Origin: Candidatus Omnitrophota bacterium
Lineage (GTDB): Bacteria; Omnitrophota; Gorgyraeia; Zapsychrales; Aceulaceae
Length of the DNA stretch: 46,087 nucleotides
Assembly (NCBI GenBank): GCA_029564765.1
Contig: JAKQPK010000002.1
Span: 1-46,087, forward strand
Direction of reading: 5' to 3'
The notes beneath the pieces are model-generated. The model saw only the letters and a program-made list of their open reading frames with translations. It did not search any database and was not told the origin of the DNA. How positions within the stretch are numbered: position 1 is the stretch's first letter; each line of letters begins with the position of its first letter. The translations under genes and the position numbers were made by a program. Positions 8,798 to 16,756 of this stretch are shown here, piece after piece.

Positions 8798-9331
8798 CTA
8801 CAGAGTGTCTTTGACAGTAACTCGATAATAATCACGAACAAAGTCGTTGAACTTCTTATCAGGGATCGTCACGTACGAGACGATATCATATGTTTTCTCA
8901 ACGACAACATCGGCGACTTTCTGACTAACGGTAGTCCCATTGGCGTTGATGATCTCATCATAAACCGATAAATATGTCCCCGGGATGAGACCGTTGGCCG
9001 CCCCCAAGGTGATCATACATGCCGAGGAGGTCCGATCGATCCACAAAATACCATCTTTACGCTTGAGCTCTTGTTCGCCGTACACCTTTTCTGTGCGCAG
9101 CAAGACATCTTCAATGTCGATCCGTTCGCGCTTGACCCTCGCTCGATCAGCCTCTGGAAGATATTTTTCACCCTTATCGGCGATCAAGTTCACCAGCTGC
9201 ACCTGCAAGGCATCCACCTCTTTTAAGTTCGCAGCTGCCTTTTCATGCATAAAATAAGAAACCGCCATCGCGGCGATAAAAGCGCACGCCACCAAGCCTA
9301 AACCGATCAAAATATTTGTTTTATTCATCAT
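8798..9331 (-). CDS. Unknown single-pass membrane protein, first gene of the secretion operon
   Basis: I do not recognise a named family. The 177-residue protein has an N-terminal membrane helix (about residues 6-27, ILIGLGLVACAFIAAMAVSYF). A coiled-coil-like stretch follows at about 33-85, then a compact beta-rich domain (ITLGAANGLIPGTYLSVYD, VADVVVEKTYDIVSYVTI). The topology predicts a short cytoplasmic start and a periplasmic body. It is the first gene after the operon promoter, so a role in the secretion apparatus, perhaps as a GspC-like linker, is possible but unproven; no GspC motif is visible. Start is the ATG pair at 9331/9328. Confidence 0.72.
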   Translation of the reverse strand: MMNKTNILIGLGLVACAFIAAMAVSYFMHEKAAANLKEVDALQVQLVNLIADKGEKYLPEADRARVKRERIDIEDVLLRTEKVYGEQELKRKDGILWIDRTSSACMITLGAANGLIPGTYLSVYDEIINANGTTVSQKVADVVVEKTYDIVSYVTIPDKKFNDFVRDYYRVTVKDTL

Positions 9332-9364
9332 AGGACACAGATACCATCATTATGTTCTGTATTA

Positions 9365-9393
9365 TTTCTATCATGTGCCATACCCCTTGTCAA
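9365..9393 (-). promoter_or_regulatory. Promoter of the type II secretion operon
   Basis: On the minus strand TTGACA (9393-9388) is followed after exactly 17 bp by TAGAAA (9370-9365), with an upstream TG giving an extended -10. The start of transcription would be near 9358, leaving a leader of about 27 nt before the first gene. The -35 is a perfect consensus. Confidence 0.65.
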
Positions 9394-9444
9394 CCGAAGG
9401 TATGAGAATATGCGGCGAGGTAAAAATATTTTTCTATGAGGGTC

Positions 9445-9473
9445 TTGAAAATCAGCCTTGCGCATGCCATACT
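9445..9473 (+). promoter_or_regulatory. Promoter of the candidate small RNA
   Basis: On the plus strand TTGAAA (9445-9450) and CATACT (9468-9473) are 17 bp apart, predicting a start near 9480-9481. That is exactly where the folded RNA described at 9480-9580 begins, which strengthens both calls. Confidence 0.5.
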
Positions 9474-9479
9474 CATGAT

Positions 9480-9580
9480 AGAAAAGGAGGTCGCGAAGAT
9501 AGCGAAAGCATCTGTAAGGCCTATCACCTTAAACCTTTAGCAGAAAGGGCCCCAAGTAAGTCGGGGCCCTTTCTGTTTTT
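9480..9580 (+). ncRNA. Candidate 100-nt structured small RNA
   Basis: No protein frame explains this stretch, but it folds well. From the 5' end, AAGG (9484-9487) pairs with CCTT (9527-9530) and GGTC (9489-9492) pairs with GGCC (9518-9521). A symmetric internal loop GCGA/GTAA then separates these from a stem AGAT-A-GC closed by a GAAA tetraloop (9497-9513). A perfect 13-bp terminator hairpin with T-run ends it at 9580. A promoter with 17-bp spacing lies just upstream. The flanking genes both run on the minus strand, so this would be an independent transcript and not a leader. I compared it by eye with SRP RNA, 6S RNA, tmRNA and the GEMM, glycine and preQ1 riboswitches and found no match. Confidence 0.5.
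9541..9580 (+). terminator. Strong Rho-independent terminator
   Basis: CAGAAAGGGCCCC (9541-9553) pairs perfectly with GGGGCCCTTTCTG (9563-9575) around a 9-nt loop and is followed by TTTTT. The T-run is on the plus strand. On the minus strand the hairpin is followed by CTAAAGG, so it fits the plus-strand RNA better than the pgi operon, although it may slow transcription both ways. Confidence 0.85.
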
Positions 9581-9598
9581 ATCACTTGCCTTACAAGA

Positions 9599-10873
9599 TC
9601 AATACCGACCAAGAAGCTCGAACATCTTTTTCTTATACGCTTCCACCCCTGGCTGATCAAAAGGATTGACCTTAAGCATATATCCACTGATCGCCACAGC
9701 TTTTTCGAAAAAATAATACAGCTGGCCTAATGAATGCGCCTGATAATCCGGAACAGTAATGGTCATGCTGGGAATACCCCCCTCAAAATGAGCGGCAGCG
9801 GTTGCTTTGTACGCCTGCTTGTTCACATAATCCAGCTCTTTTCCAGCCACACAATTGAAATTATCAAGATTTTCTTTGTCCGACGGAATCAAAAGCTTGC
9901 TACCTGGATTATCCACCATCAAAAAGGTCTCAAAAATATTACGTTCCCCATCTTGCATCAGCTGGCCCATCGAATGAAGATCAGCCGTGAGATTAAGCGA
10001 AGAGGGAAAAAGACCTTTGCCATTCTTCCCTTCGCTTTCGCCAAAAAGTTGTTTCCACCATTCTGTCACGTACATCAATCTTTGATAAAATGAAGACAAA
10101 ACCTCGATCTTCTTCCCCTTCTGAGTCAATAAATACCTCGCGGCCGCGTATTGATAGGCGATATTTTCTTCCAGGTTCAATGCCGAGAACCGCTTTTCAG
10201 AATAGCGCGCGCCCTCAATAAGCCCGCGGATATCAACGCCTGCCAAAGCCAAAGAGACAAGTCCTGCCGGACAAAGGACAGAAAACCTTCCGCCAACATC
10301 ATCGGAGATCGGAAAAGTACGATAACCATTCTTATCCGCGATCTTGCGCAAAGCGCCTTTGTGCTCATCTGTGATGCAAATGATCCTTTTTTGCAGTTCT
10401 TTTTTGTTATATTTCTTATCCATGAACGCCTTGACGATACGAAAGGCTAAAGCTGTTTCGGTCGTTGTCCCGGACTTGGAAATAACCACAACTGTAACTT
10501 TTTTGTTCTTAACAACACTCAACAAATACGATAAATAACCCGCGCTTAAATTATTACCGGCGTAGTAAACCGGAATTTTTTGATCACTAATAAGGAATTC
10601 TAGCGTCGCGCGCACGCCCAAATATGAACCGCCGATGCCAAGACTGAGAACGCAGTCGGAATCTTTACGCGCTTGCTGGCCTAAAACCACAAGCTCTTTT
10701 AAAAGGCTGTCCTTGGTCTGAGATGGGAGGTCCAGCCAGCCTGTAAATTCTTTGCCAGCTCCTCGGCGCTGCGTAAGGTCATTATGCGCTTTTTCCACTT
10801 CAGGAAAAACTTTTTTCCATTCGCTATCGCTGATGATATTTTTTAGATAACTTGTATCAAACCTGATTTCCAT
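9599..10873 (-). CDS. pgi: Glucose-6-phosphate isomerase
   Basis: Interconverts glucose-6-phosphate and fructose-6-phosphate in the cytoplasm. It is the short bacterial form (424 residues) typical of Gram-positives, Thermotogae and similar groups. Visible signatures are the sugar-phosphate loop LSLGIGGSYLG, the SIS-fold motif VISKSGTTTETALAFR, and LTADLHSMGQLMQDGERN with the catalytic Glu. His and Lys-containing segments follow at FEGGIPSMTI and KVNPFDQPGVEAYKK, the usual C-terminal signature. It follows mnmA after 6 bp and has AAAGGA about 10 nt before the ATG. Being last in the biotin operon is unusual. It may feed glucose-6-phosphate to the trehalose genes found later in the window. Confidence 0.97.
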   Translation of the reverse strand: MEIRFDTSYLKNIISDSEWKKVFPEVEKAHNDLTQRRGAGKEFTGWLDLPSQTKDSLLKELVVLGQQARKDSDCVLSLGIGGSYLGVRATLEFLISDQKIPVYYAGNNLSAGYLSYLLSVVKNKKVTVVVISKSGTTTETALAFRIVKAFMDKKYNKKELQKRIICITDEHKGALRKIADKNGYRTFPISDDVGGRFSVLCPAGLVSLALAGVDIRGLIEGARYSEKRFSALNLEENIAYQYAAARYLLTQKGKKIEVLSSFYQRLMYVTEWWKQLFGESEGKNGKGLFPSSLNLTADLHSMGQLMQDGERNIFETFLMVDNPGSKLLIPSDKENLDNFNCVAGKELDYVNKQAYKATAAAHFEGGIPSMTITVPDYQAHSLGQLYYFFEKAVAISGYMLKVNPFDQPGVEAYKKKMFELLGRY

Positions 10874-10879
10874 GGTGCT

Positions 10880-11986
10880 TTATCCTTTCCGATCTGGCGG
10901 CAGAGCTTCTTCGATAATGCCTCCGCCCAATAAAATATCTTTTTTATAGAACACGGCCGATTGGCCAGGCGTTACAGACATCTGCGGCTTATCAAAATAT
11001 ATCTTGGCCGCCCCTTGCGCGCACGAAAGTCGCGCGCGAACCTGGGGATGATTATAACGAATTTTAACTCCCACCTCTATGGTTTTCTTAGGATATTCAC
11101 AGCTGACAAAATTTAAATGACGTGCGACCAACCCAACCGAGTACAATCTTTCCTTGGGCCCAATAGAGATCGTATTAGCTGAGGCATCTATTTTGTAGAT
11201 GTATGCCGGCTTACCCAAAGCGACACCCAAGCCGTCCCTCTGGCCGATCGTATAAAAAGCGATCCCTTGATGCTGTCCCAATAATTTTCCCTCTTCGCTC
11301 TTGATCGGCCCAGGCTCAAAAGCGCAAGAGCCTAACCGATGCTTCAAGAATTCCTGGTATCCCGACTTAGGGACAAAACAAATATCCTGGCTTTCTTTTT
11401 TATGAGCATTCTTGAGTTTATATTTTTTTGCAAGAGCCCTGACACGCTCCTTGGTCAAATCCCCGATCGGGAACAAAATGAACGGCAAATCCTTGCGTTG
11501 TATTTGATACAAAAAATAGGATTGATCTTTCGAACCTTGAACGCTTTTGCGTAAGACAAATTGATTGCCAAAAGGGCGTTTCTCGATCTTCGCATAATGC
11601 CCCGTCGCCAAATAATCCGCGCCTAAGGCTCTCACTTTCTTTAATAAGCTTCCAAACTTAAGATATTGATTGCATCGCACGCAAGGATTGGGTGTGCGAC
11701 CCTGAAGATATTCTTGACAAAAATCATCAATGATCGTCTTCTGCAGGTCTTCCCCAAAATTAAGAACATAGTGCGGGATGTTCAAAGTCTGCGCAACATT
11801 TTTCGCGTCCTGAACAGCATCCACGCCGCAGCATGATGCTTTCTTGTCATTAAGGGCGATATTAAAACACATGGTAACGCCTACAACATCATACCCTCTC
11901 GCTTTCAACAAGGCTGCGGCGACAGACGAATCAACACCCCCGCTCATCGCGACAAAAACTTTTTTGTTCTTTTTAAAATGAAGCAT
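10880..11986 (-). CDS. mnmA: tRNA-specific 2-thiouridylase MnmA
   Basis: Makes the 2-thio group of U34 in tRNAs for Lys, Glu and Gln, using ATP and persulfide sulfur. The PP-loop SGGVDSSVAAALL lies at residues 15-27. The two catalytic cysteines are present in GRTPNPCVRCNQYLKFG and ESQDICFV. The C-terminal beta-barrel is intact, and total length (368) is normal. The start overlaps the bioDA stop by 14 bp, and the stop lies 6 bp before pgi, so the gene is almost certainly co-transcribed with the biotin genes, which has no obvious functional reason. Confidence 0.97.
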   Translation of the reverse strand: MLHFKKNKKVFVAMSGGVDSSVAAALLKARGYDVVGVTMCFNIALNDKKASCCGVDAVQDAKNVAQTLNIPHYVLNFGEDLQKTIIDDFCQEYLQGRTPNPCVRCNQYLKFGSLLKKVRALGADYLATGHYAKIEKRPFGNQFVLRKSVQGSKDQSYFLYQIQRKDLPFILFPIGDLTKERVRALAKKYKLKNAHKKESQDICFVPKSGYQEFLKHRLGSCAFEPGPIKSEEGKLLGQHQGIAFYTIGQRDGLGVALGKPAYIYKIDASANTISIGPKERLYSVGLVARHLNFVSCEYPKKTIEVGVKIRYNHPQVRARLSCAQGAAKIYFDKPQMSVTPGQSAVFYKKDILLGGGIIEEALPPDRKG

Positions 11987-14015
11987 ATTCTGTCACATCC
12001 CTGATCGCGCGCGCGGTGGCAACGATGATCTTTTTGAGATCTTGCTTTGATATGGCCAACGGCGGCATTAATACAATCGTATTGCCGAGTGGGCGTAAGA
12101 TCACACCATAATGGCGCACTCGCGCGCACACCTTAACACCCATTTTTTCTTCCCAATGATATTCAAGATGTCTTGCCTTATCTTTTACAAGGTCGATACC
12201 TACCATAAAACCTTTTTGACGAATATTGCCGACATGCAATAAATTCTTCAACGATCGCAGTTCTTTAGTTAAAAATTTTATTTTTGGCTGCAACTTTTGT
12301 ATTGTCTTTTCTTTGGCAAAAATTTCTAAATTAGCCAAAGCTGCCGCGCATGCCAAAGGATTGCCGGTGTAGGTATGGCCATGAAAAAATGTTTTCTGTT
12401 CTTTATAGTCGAATAAAAATCCCTGGTAGATCCGTTCGCTCGTCAGCGTAGCAGCCAATGGCAGATACCCTGCGGTCAGGCCCTTGGCCAAGCATAAAAT
12501 ATCCGGACAAACTTTCTCCTGCTCACAGGCGAACATCGTTCCCGTGCGGCCGAACCCTGTGGCCACCTCATCCGCGATCAACAGAACATCGTAGGCGCGG
12601 CAAAGGTCGGATAACTTTTTTAACGCACCCTGCGGCCAAACGACCATGCCGGCAGCCCCTTGCACGAGCGGCTCAACGATCACAGCAGCTGTTCTATGGT
12701 GCTCTTTCTTGAGATATTGTTCAAGTTTTCGTAAAGAAATAAAAAAAGAACGAGAAAAATCTTTCGCTGCGCCAAACGCGCTCGGAAAAGGAGTCGGCCA
12801 CTGAACAGCCTGAAATATCAAATCATGATAGACTTTATGAAAAAGATCGATGCCCCCAACGCTCACGCTTCCCAAGGTGTCACCATGGTAGGAATGCGCA
12901 AAATGAACGATCATTTTCTTTTTCTTTTTGCCGATATTCTGCCAATATTGATACGCGATCTTAACCGCGATCTCAACGGCCGTGGAACCGCTATCCGAAT
13001 AAAAGACTTTTGTAAGACTTTTAGGAGCGATGGCGACCAACCGGCGCGCCAGCTCAATGGACGGGACATTGGCAAGGCCTAACAATGTCGAATGAGCCAC
13101 TTTCTGTGCTTGACGCGCGATCGCCCCGTTGATCTTGGGGTGGCAGTGGCCGTGGACATTCACCCACAGGCTTGAAACGCCGTCTATATACCATCGGCCC
13201 TCTGTGCTTTTAAGATAGCATTCTCGAGCCGCCTCAACAACAAGTGGCTCTTGCGCCAGCCAATCTTTCATTTGTGTAAAGGGATGCCAAAGATACGTCT
13301 TATCATCGCGGACAAGCTTTTGTGTGTTCAAACGTTCTTCTTGCTGAAAAATTTTATCTAAAGCGATGTTGCCTTTTAAGCGCTTCAAGATCTTTTGCCT
13401 TGAAATATCCTTAAAGTACGGGATCGTCCCTAAAATATTCACGCTGCCATATTTTCTAATCGCCAAAGGATTTGTTTTCTCCGGTATCTTTCGTTTCGAT
13501 AGAGTTGGCTCGTTAAAAATAACTCCACGGACAGAAAGTCCACGGCTACGCGCCTGCTCAATCGTCAGTAGGGTATGATTGATCGTACCCAATCCTAACC
13601 TCGCAACGATCACAACATCTAGGTCGAGATCGCGCGCAAGATCGATCATAAGATAACGCTCTTTGATAGGCACGAGGAGTCCGCCAGCGCCCTCAACAAG
13701 CACAACATCATATTTCTTCTGAAGCCTCGCGAGACAATCTTTGATATATTCGATAGAAATCTTTATTTTCTCTCGGCGAAAAGCGATATGCGGCGATAAT
13801 GGCTCACTGGCAAAATAAGGGTTGATACTTTCCATCGCATCATCAAGGCCTAAATTATTTTTAAGATCAAAGGCATCAGATCCAGCGCACTGAAAAGGCT
13901 TCATCACGCCTACCTTAACGCCGCGCTCTTGAAATAATGTCGCAAGCGCGCAAGTCGCGAATGTCTTGCCGACACCTGTATCCGTTCCCGTAATAAAGAT
14001 CGATCGTTTTATCAT
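11973..14015 (-). CDS. bioDA: Fused dethiobiotin synthetase-DAPA aminotransferase (BioD-BioA)
   Basis: A 680-residue bifunctional biotin enzyme. Residues 1-225 are BioD: P-loop GTDTGVGKTFATC, MKPFQCAG, and VEGAGGLLVPI. Residues about 235-680 are BioA, a PLP-dependent class III aminotransferase. Its motifs are YLWHPFTQMKDW, GRWYIDGVSSLWVNVHG, FYSDSGSTAVEIAVK, SYHGDTLG, LLIADEVATGFGRTG with the PLP Asp, and LCLAKGLTAGYLPLAAT with the Schiff-base Lys. There is no stop or frame break between the halves. The two enzymes act in sequence (BioA makes DAPA, BioD closes the ring), so the fusion could channel DAPA. Plants have the same domain order in BIO3-BIO1. It overlaps bioC by 4 bp (ATGA). Confidence 0.96.
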   Translation of the reverse strand: MIKRSIFITGTDTGVGKTFATCALATLFQERGVKVGVMKPFQCAGSDAFDLKNNLGLDDAMESINPYFASEPLSPHIAFRREKIKISIEYIKDCLARLQKKYDVVLVEGAGGLLVPIKERYLMIDLARDLDLDVVIVARLGLGTINHTLLTIEQARSRGLSVRGVIFNEPTLSKRKIPEKTNPLAIRKYGSVNILGTIPYFKDISRQKILKRLKGNIALDKIFQQEERLNTQKLVRDDKTYLWHPFTQMKDWLAQEPLVVEAARECYLKSTEGRWYIDGVSSLWVNVHGHCHPKINGAIARQAQKVAHSTLLGLANVPSIELARRLVAIAPKSLTKVFYSDSGSTAVEIAVKIAYQYWQNIGKKKKKMIVHFAHSYHGDTLGSVSVGGIDLFHKVYHDLIFQAVQWPTPFPSAFGAAKDFSRSFFISLRKLEQYLKKEHHRTAAVIVEPLVQGAAGMVVWPQGALKKLSDLCRAYDVLLIADEVATGFGRTGTMFACEQEKVCPDILCLAKGLTAGYLPLAATLTSERIYQGFLFDYKEQKTFFHGHTYTGNPLACAAALANLEIFAKEKTIQKLQPKIKFLTKELRSLKNLLHVGNIRQKGFMVGIDLVKDKARHLEYHWEEKMGVKVCARVRHYGVILRPLGNTIVLMPPLAISKQDLKKIIVATARAIRDVTEYASF

Positions 14016-14791
14016 TTTTGCGCTACCCCAAAAATAATTTCAAAGGTTGCCGCAATGCCTTGCTGCAACGGAAAATGTTTCTGATAATAATGGTTTGCCT
14101 GTGATAGCATCCTTGGGCCAACAAACATGTTACGCTTTACGCGGTTGGCGCCGATCGTTTTTAACCAGCTGATCAAAGAAAATAGATCTTCAAATTCTTC
14201 AACCTTTAAGCTAGACATTAACTGCACCTTTGTAAAGCCTGCCTTGTTGAGCGCGGACTGAATGCTCTCTTTTGTCAAAAGATGCCAATGATGCAATCGG
14301 CCATCCGCTACTGAGGTATTCTTCTCTATAGATTCCCGCAGCTCAAACAGTGTCTTTTCAGCGAAACAAGAAAAACAAAAATCGCCATCGGGATCCAAAG
14401 CTCGAAATGCCTCTGAAAAGGCCTTCGGCATGTCCTCGACCCACTGATACACGCAATTAGAAATAATAAGATCAAAAACACCATCAGCACAAGGTAAACA
14501 TTGAGCATCAGCCTCTAAAACAGTATGGATCTTTTTCTTCTTTGCCTCTGCGACCATTCCGGGGGCGCAATCAATGCCTGTCAGCCTTGCCGACGGGAAT
14601 CGCTCGCCGGTCTTTTCCGTCAACCATCCGGTTCCCATGCCAATGTCTAAAACTTCGTACCGCTCGCCACCCGGGACCATTGCAAGCAATGTACAGCCGA
14701 TATCTTTCTGCAGAGAAGAAAGCCTTTCATAGCAAGATGCCGCTTTGGAAAATGTCTTGCGGGGACACTGTGTGATCATTTCATTATTCAT
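14012..14791 (-). CDS. bioC: Malonyl-ACP O-methyltransferase BioC
   Basis: Class I SAM methyltransferase that masks malonyl-ACP so fatty acid synthesis can build pimeloyl-ACP. Motif I VLDIGMGTGWLTEKT binds SAM, followed by LTGIDCAPGMVAEA, then DLIISNCVYQWVEDMPKAF, the BioC-typical segment with Gln-Trp. Length (259) matches BioC. The order between bioH and bioDA makes the biotin role almost certain. Two in-frame ATGs (14791, 14779) are possible starts. It overlaps bioH by 8 bp and bioDA by 4 bp. Confidence 0.93.
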   Translation of the reverse strand: MNNEMITQCPRKTFSKAASCYERLSSLQKDIGCTLLAMVPGGERYEVLDIGMGTGWLTEKTGERFPSARLTGIDCAPGMVAEAKKKKIHTVLEADAQCLPCADGVFDLIISNCVYQWVEDMPKAFSEAFRALDPDGDFCFSCFAEKTLFELRESIEKNTSVADGRLHHWHLLTKESIQSALNKAGFTKVQLMSSLKVEEFEDLFSLISWLKTIGANRVKRNMFVGPRMLSQANHYYQKHFPLQQGIAATFEIIFGVAQK

Positions 14792-15590
14792 TTCTTCCTA
14801 AAAATTCTCTCACAAGCGTATTAAATTCAGCAGAGCGGATGATAAAAGGAAAATGGCCGCTTTTCTGGATAAAATGGAACTCTGCTTGTGGCATTATTGT
14901 TTTTAAGAACGCAACGGAGTCCATAGGACAGATGTAGTCCTCCTGCCCTGAAATGAACTGAACAGGGACAGAAATATCCTTCGCCAGAAATAGAAGGTTC
15001 TCTCTTTCAAGCTGATCCAAGAAACCTAACAGGGCTTTCTGATCGGGGATCTTTTCGTTCTTGCGAAACTGCTGCAACCAGCGAAATTTTTCTGTTTCTC
15101 GCTCCTCAACAGTAAACAGAGAGCGGAAAAATATTTCCAGGATATTCGGATATTGTTTTTGGACCTGGTCTCGCAGTTTCAAAAATTGCCCGGGATGAAG
15201 CCCTAAAGGAATTTCCGGAGTGCGACAAAATTTTGGCAAAGACCCAATGAGCACTAAGCGATGGACGTTGCCTGGGAAAGCGAGAGAAAACTTGAGTCCG
15301 ATGAGCCCGCCCATTGAACTTCCGATCAGAGAAGCTGAGGCGATCTTTAATGTTTCTAAGATGAAATGAATGTCTTGCGCGATCTCAGAAAAACTGATCG
15401 GCTGCCAACTCGTGTCTCCATGCCCAGGAAGGTCAACAGTCAACACTTGATGATCTTTGGAGAAGAATTCTTTTTGCTGAGAAAAAACACGGCTATTGCT
15501 AGCCCAGCCATGTAAAAAGAGCAGGCACTCCCCTTGTCCGCATATTTCATAATGCCATGATATATTTCTTGGTGTGACTATAAAAGACAT
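14784..15590 (-). CDS. bioH: Pimeloyl-ACP methyl ester esterase, BioH-type alpha/beta hydrolase
   Basis: Removes the methyl group to free pimeloyl-ACP for BioF. It is a 268-residue alpha/beta hydrolase with the oxyanion segment FLHGWASNSRVF. The nucleophile elbow is GSSMGGLIG (Ser near residue 93), the acid is in GQEDYICP, and the catalytic His in KSGHFPF. General hydrolases share these motifs, so the specific role comes from sitting between bioF and bioC. It starts with GGGAGAAGT before ATG and overlaps the bioF 3' end by 13 bp. Confidence 0.88.
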   Translation of the reverse strand: MSFIVTPRNISWHYEICGQGECLLFLHGWASNSRVFSQQKEFFSKDHQVLTVDLPGHGDTSWQPISFSEIAQDIHFILETLKIASASLIGSSMGGLIGLKFSLAFPGNVHRLVLIGSLPKFCRTPEIPLGLHPGQFLKLRDQVQKQYPNILEIFFRSLFTVEERETEKFRWLQQFRKNEKIPDQKALLGFLDQLERENLLFLAKDISVPVQFISGQEDYICPMDSVAFLKTIMPQAEFHFIQKSGHFPFIIRSAEFNTLVREFLGRNE

Positions 15591-16753
15591 ACTTCTCCCT
15601 TTGCGATGCGAAAATTTTCTATCGCCTGAGCAATATCTTCTTTGGTGTGCGTTGCCATCACGGTAACGCGCAGACGTGCTGTGCCTTCTGGTACTGTCGG
15701 AGGACGGATACCCTGCACAAAGATCCCGCGTGCTAAAAGTTTCTTAGCGAGCTCTGTCGCTATTGAAGCATTACGCAATAAAACCGGAATGATAGGTGTT
15801 GTGGATCCCATAGTATCAAAACCTAAGTTCTTCAGCCCTTGCCGCAGATACTTCGCATTCTCTTTAAGTTGAGCACGGCGCTCTGGTTCTCTCTCAACAA
15901 TATTGATCGCTTCTATCGAGGCTGCGGCAATGGCAGGCGGTATCGCCGTTGTATAAATAAAGCTGCGTGCTTTATTGATTAAAACATCGATCAGAGCCTT
16001 TGACCCGCACACATACGCCCCAAAGCTTCCTGCGGCCTTAGATAAAGTACCCATATGAATATCAATAGCTTCTTCCACATGAAGCTCTTCAGCTAGTCCT
16101 CGGCCATGCTCACCTAGGACGCCAAGCCCATGCGCCTCATCGACCATGACCATGGCACCATATTTCTGTGCAAGCGCAACGATTTCTTTTAAGGGAGCTG
16201 TGTCCCCATCCATGCTAAAAACGCTATCAGTGACAATTAATCGCTTTCGATAATTTTGACTGATAGAAAGCATTTCCTCTAACGCCTTCATATCCTTGTG
16301 CGGATATCTTCTGCATTCCGCACGGCTTAAAAGGATCCCATCGACGATCGAAGCATGATTCAATTTATCCGATAACACAATATCCTCGCGGTCGCAAAGC
16401 GCTGAAATAATGCCAACGTTGGCCATATAGCCAGAGTTAAAAACGAGCGCTTTTTCTACTTGCTTAAATGTCGCAAGGCGATTTTCTAATTCTTGATGCG
16501 AGGCCATATTGCCGCAAATAAGTCGCGACGCGCCAGATCCTAGCCCCTCTTCATCCAGAGCTCTGTGGGCTGCTTGCAAAAGCCTCGGATCATTTGCCAA
16601 ACCCAAATAATTATTCGAACAAAAATTAATAACCTTTTGCCCCTCAAAAACAACATGCGCCTGCTGCGCGCCTTCAAGTGGCCTAAGCGAACGATAAAGA
16701 TTTTGCTCGTGAAGTTTTCCTAAAATGTTACAAAGAAATACTGGATCGCTCAT
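15578..16753 (-). CDS. bioF: 8-amino-7-oxononanoate synthase BioF
   Basis: PLP enzyme that condenses pimeloyl-ACP with L-alanine, the first ring-forming step of biotin synthesis. Motifs visible are FCSNNYLGLANDPRL, GSGASRLICGN, VFNSGYMANVG, VMVDEAHGLGVLGEHGRG with the PLP Asp, and TLSKAAGSFGAYV with the Schiff-base Lys. The 391-residue length is normal. The same fold serves glycine C-acetyltransferase (Kbl), but the biotin context decides. The stop of birA is 3 bp upstream, and AGGTAAATT precedes the ATG. Confidence 0.94.
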   Translation of the reverse strand: MSDPVFLCNILGKLHEQNLYRSLRPLEGAQQAHVVFEGQKVINFCSNNYLGLANDPRLLQAAHRALDEEGLGSGASRLICGNMASHQELENRLATFKQVEKALVFNSGYMANVGIISALCDREDIVLSDKLNHASIVDGILLSRAECRRYPHKDMKALEEMLSISQNYRKRLIVTDSVFSMDGDTAPLKEIVALAQKYGAMVMVDEAHGLGVLGEHGRGLAEELHVEEAIDIHMGTLSKAAGSFGAYVCGSKALIDVLINKARSFIYTTAIPPAIAAASIEAINIVEREPERRAQLKENAKYLRQGLKNLGFDTMGSTTPIIPVLLRNASIATELAKKLLARGIFVQGIRPPTVPEGTARLRVTVMATHTKEDIAQAIENFRIAKGEVCLL

Positions 16754-16756
16754 AAT

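Noticed and set aside
9481-9540. Cyclic di-GMP (GEMM) or other known riboswitch
   Set aside because: The GEMM signature segments are not present, and there is no plus-strand gene downstream to regulate.
9541-9575. Terminator of the pgi operon on the minus strand
   Set aside because: On that strand the hairpin is not followed by a T-run; only the plus-strand orientation has one.
9375-9656. Plus-strand frame of 93 codons over the small RNA region
   Set aside because: It runs through the RNA promoter and terminator hairpin and into the pgi 3' end; the peptide looks random.
15578-16753. Glycine C-acetyltransferase (Kbl) instead of BioF
   Set aside because: Same fold, but surrounded by birA, bioH, bioC and bioDA, and no threonine dehydrogenase is nearby.
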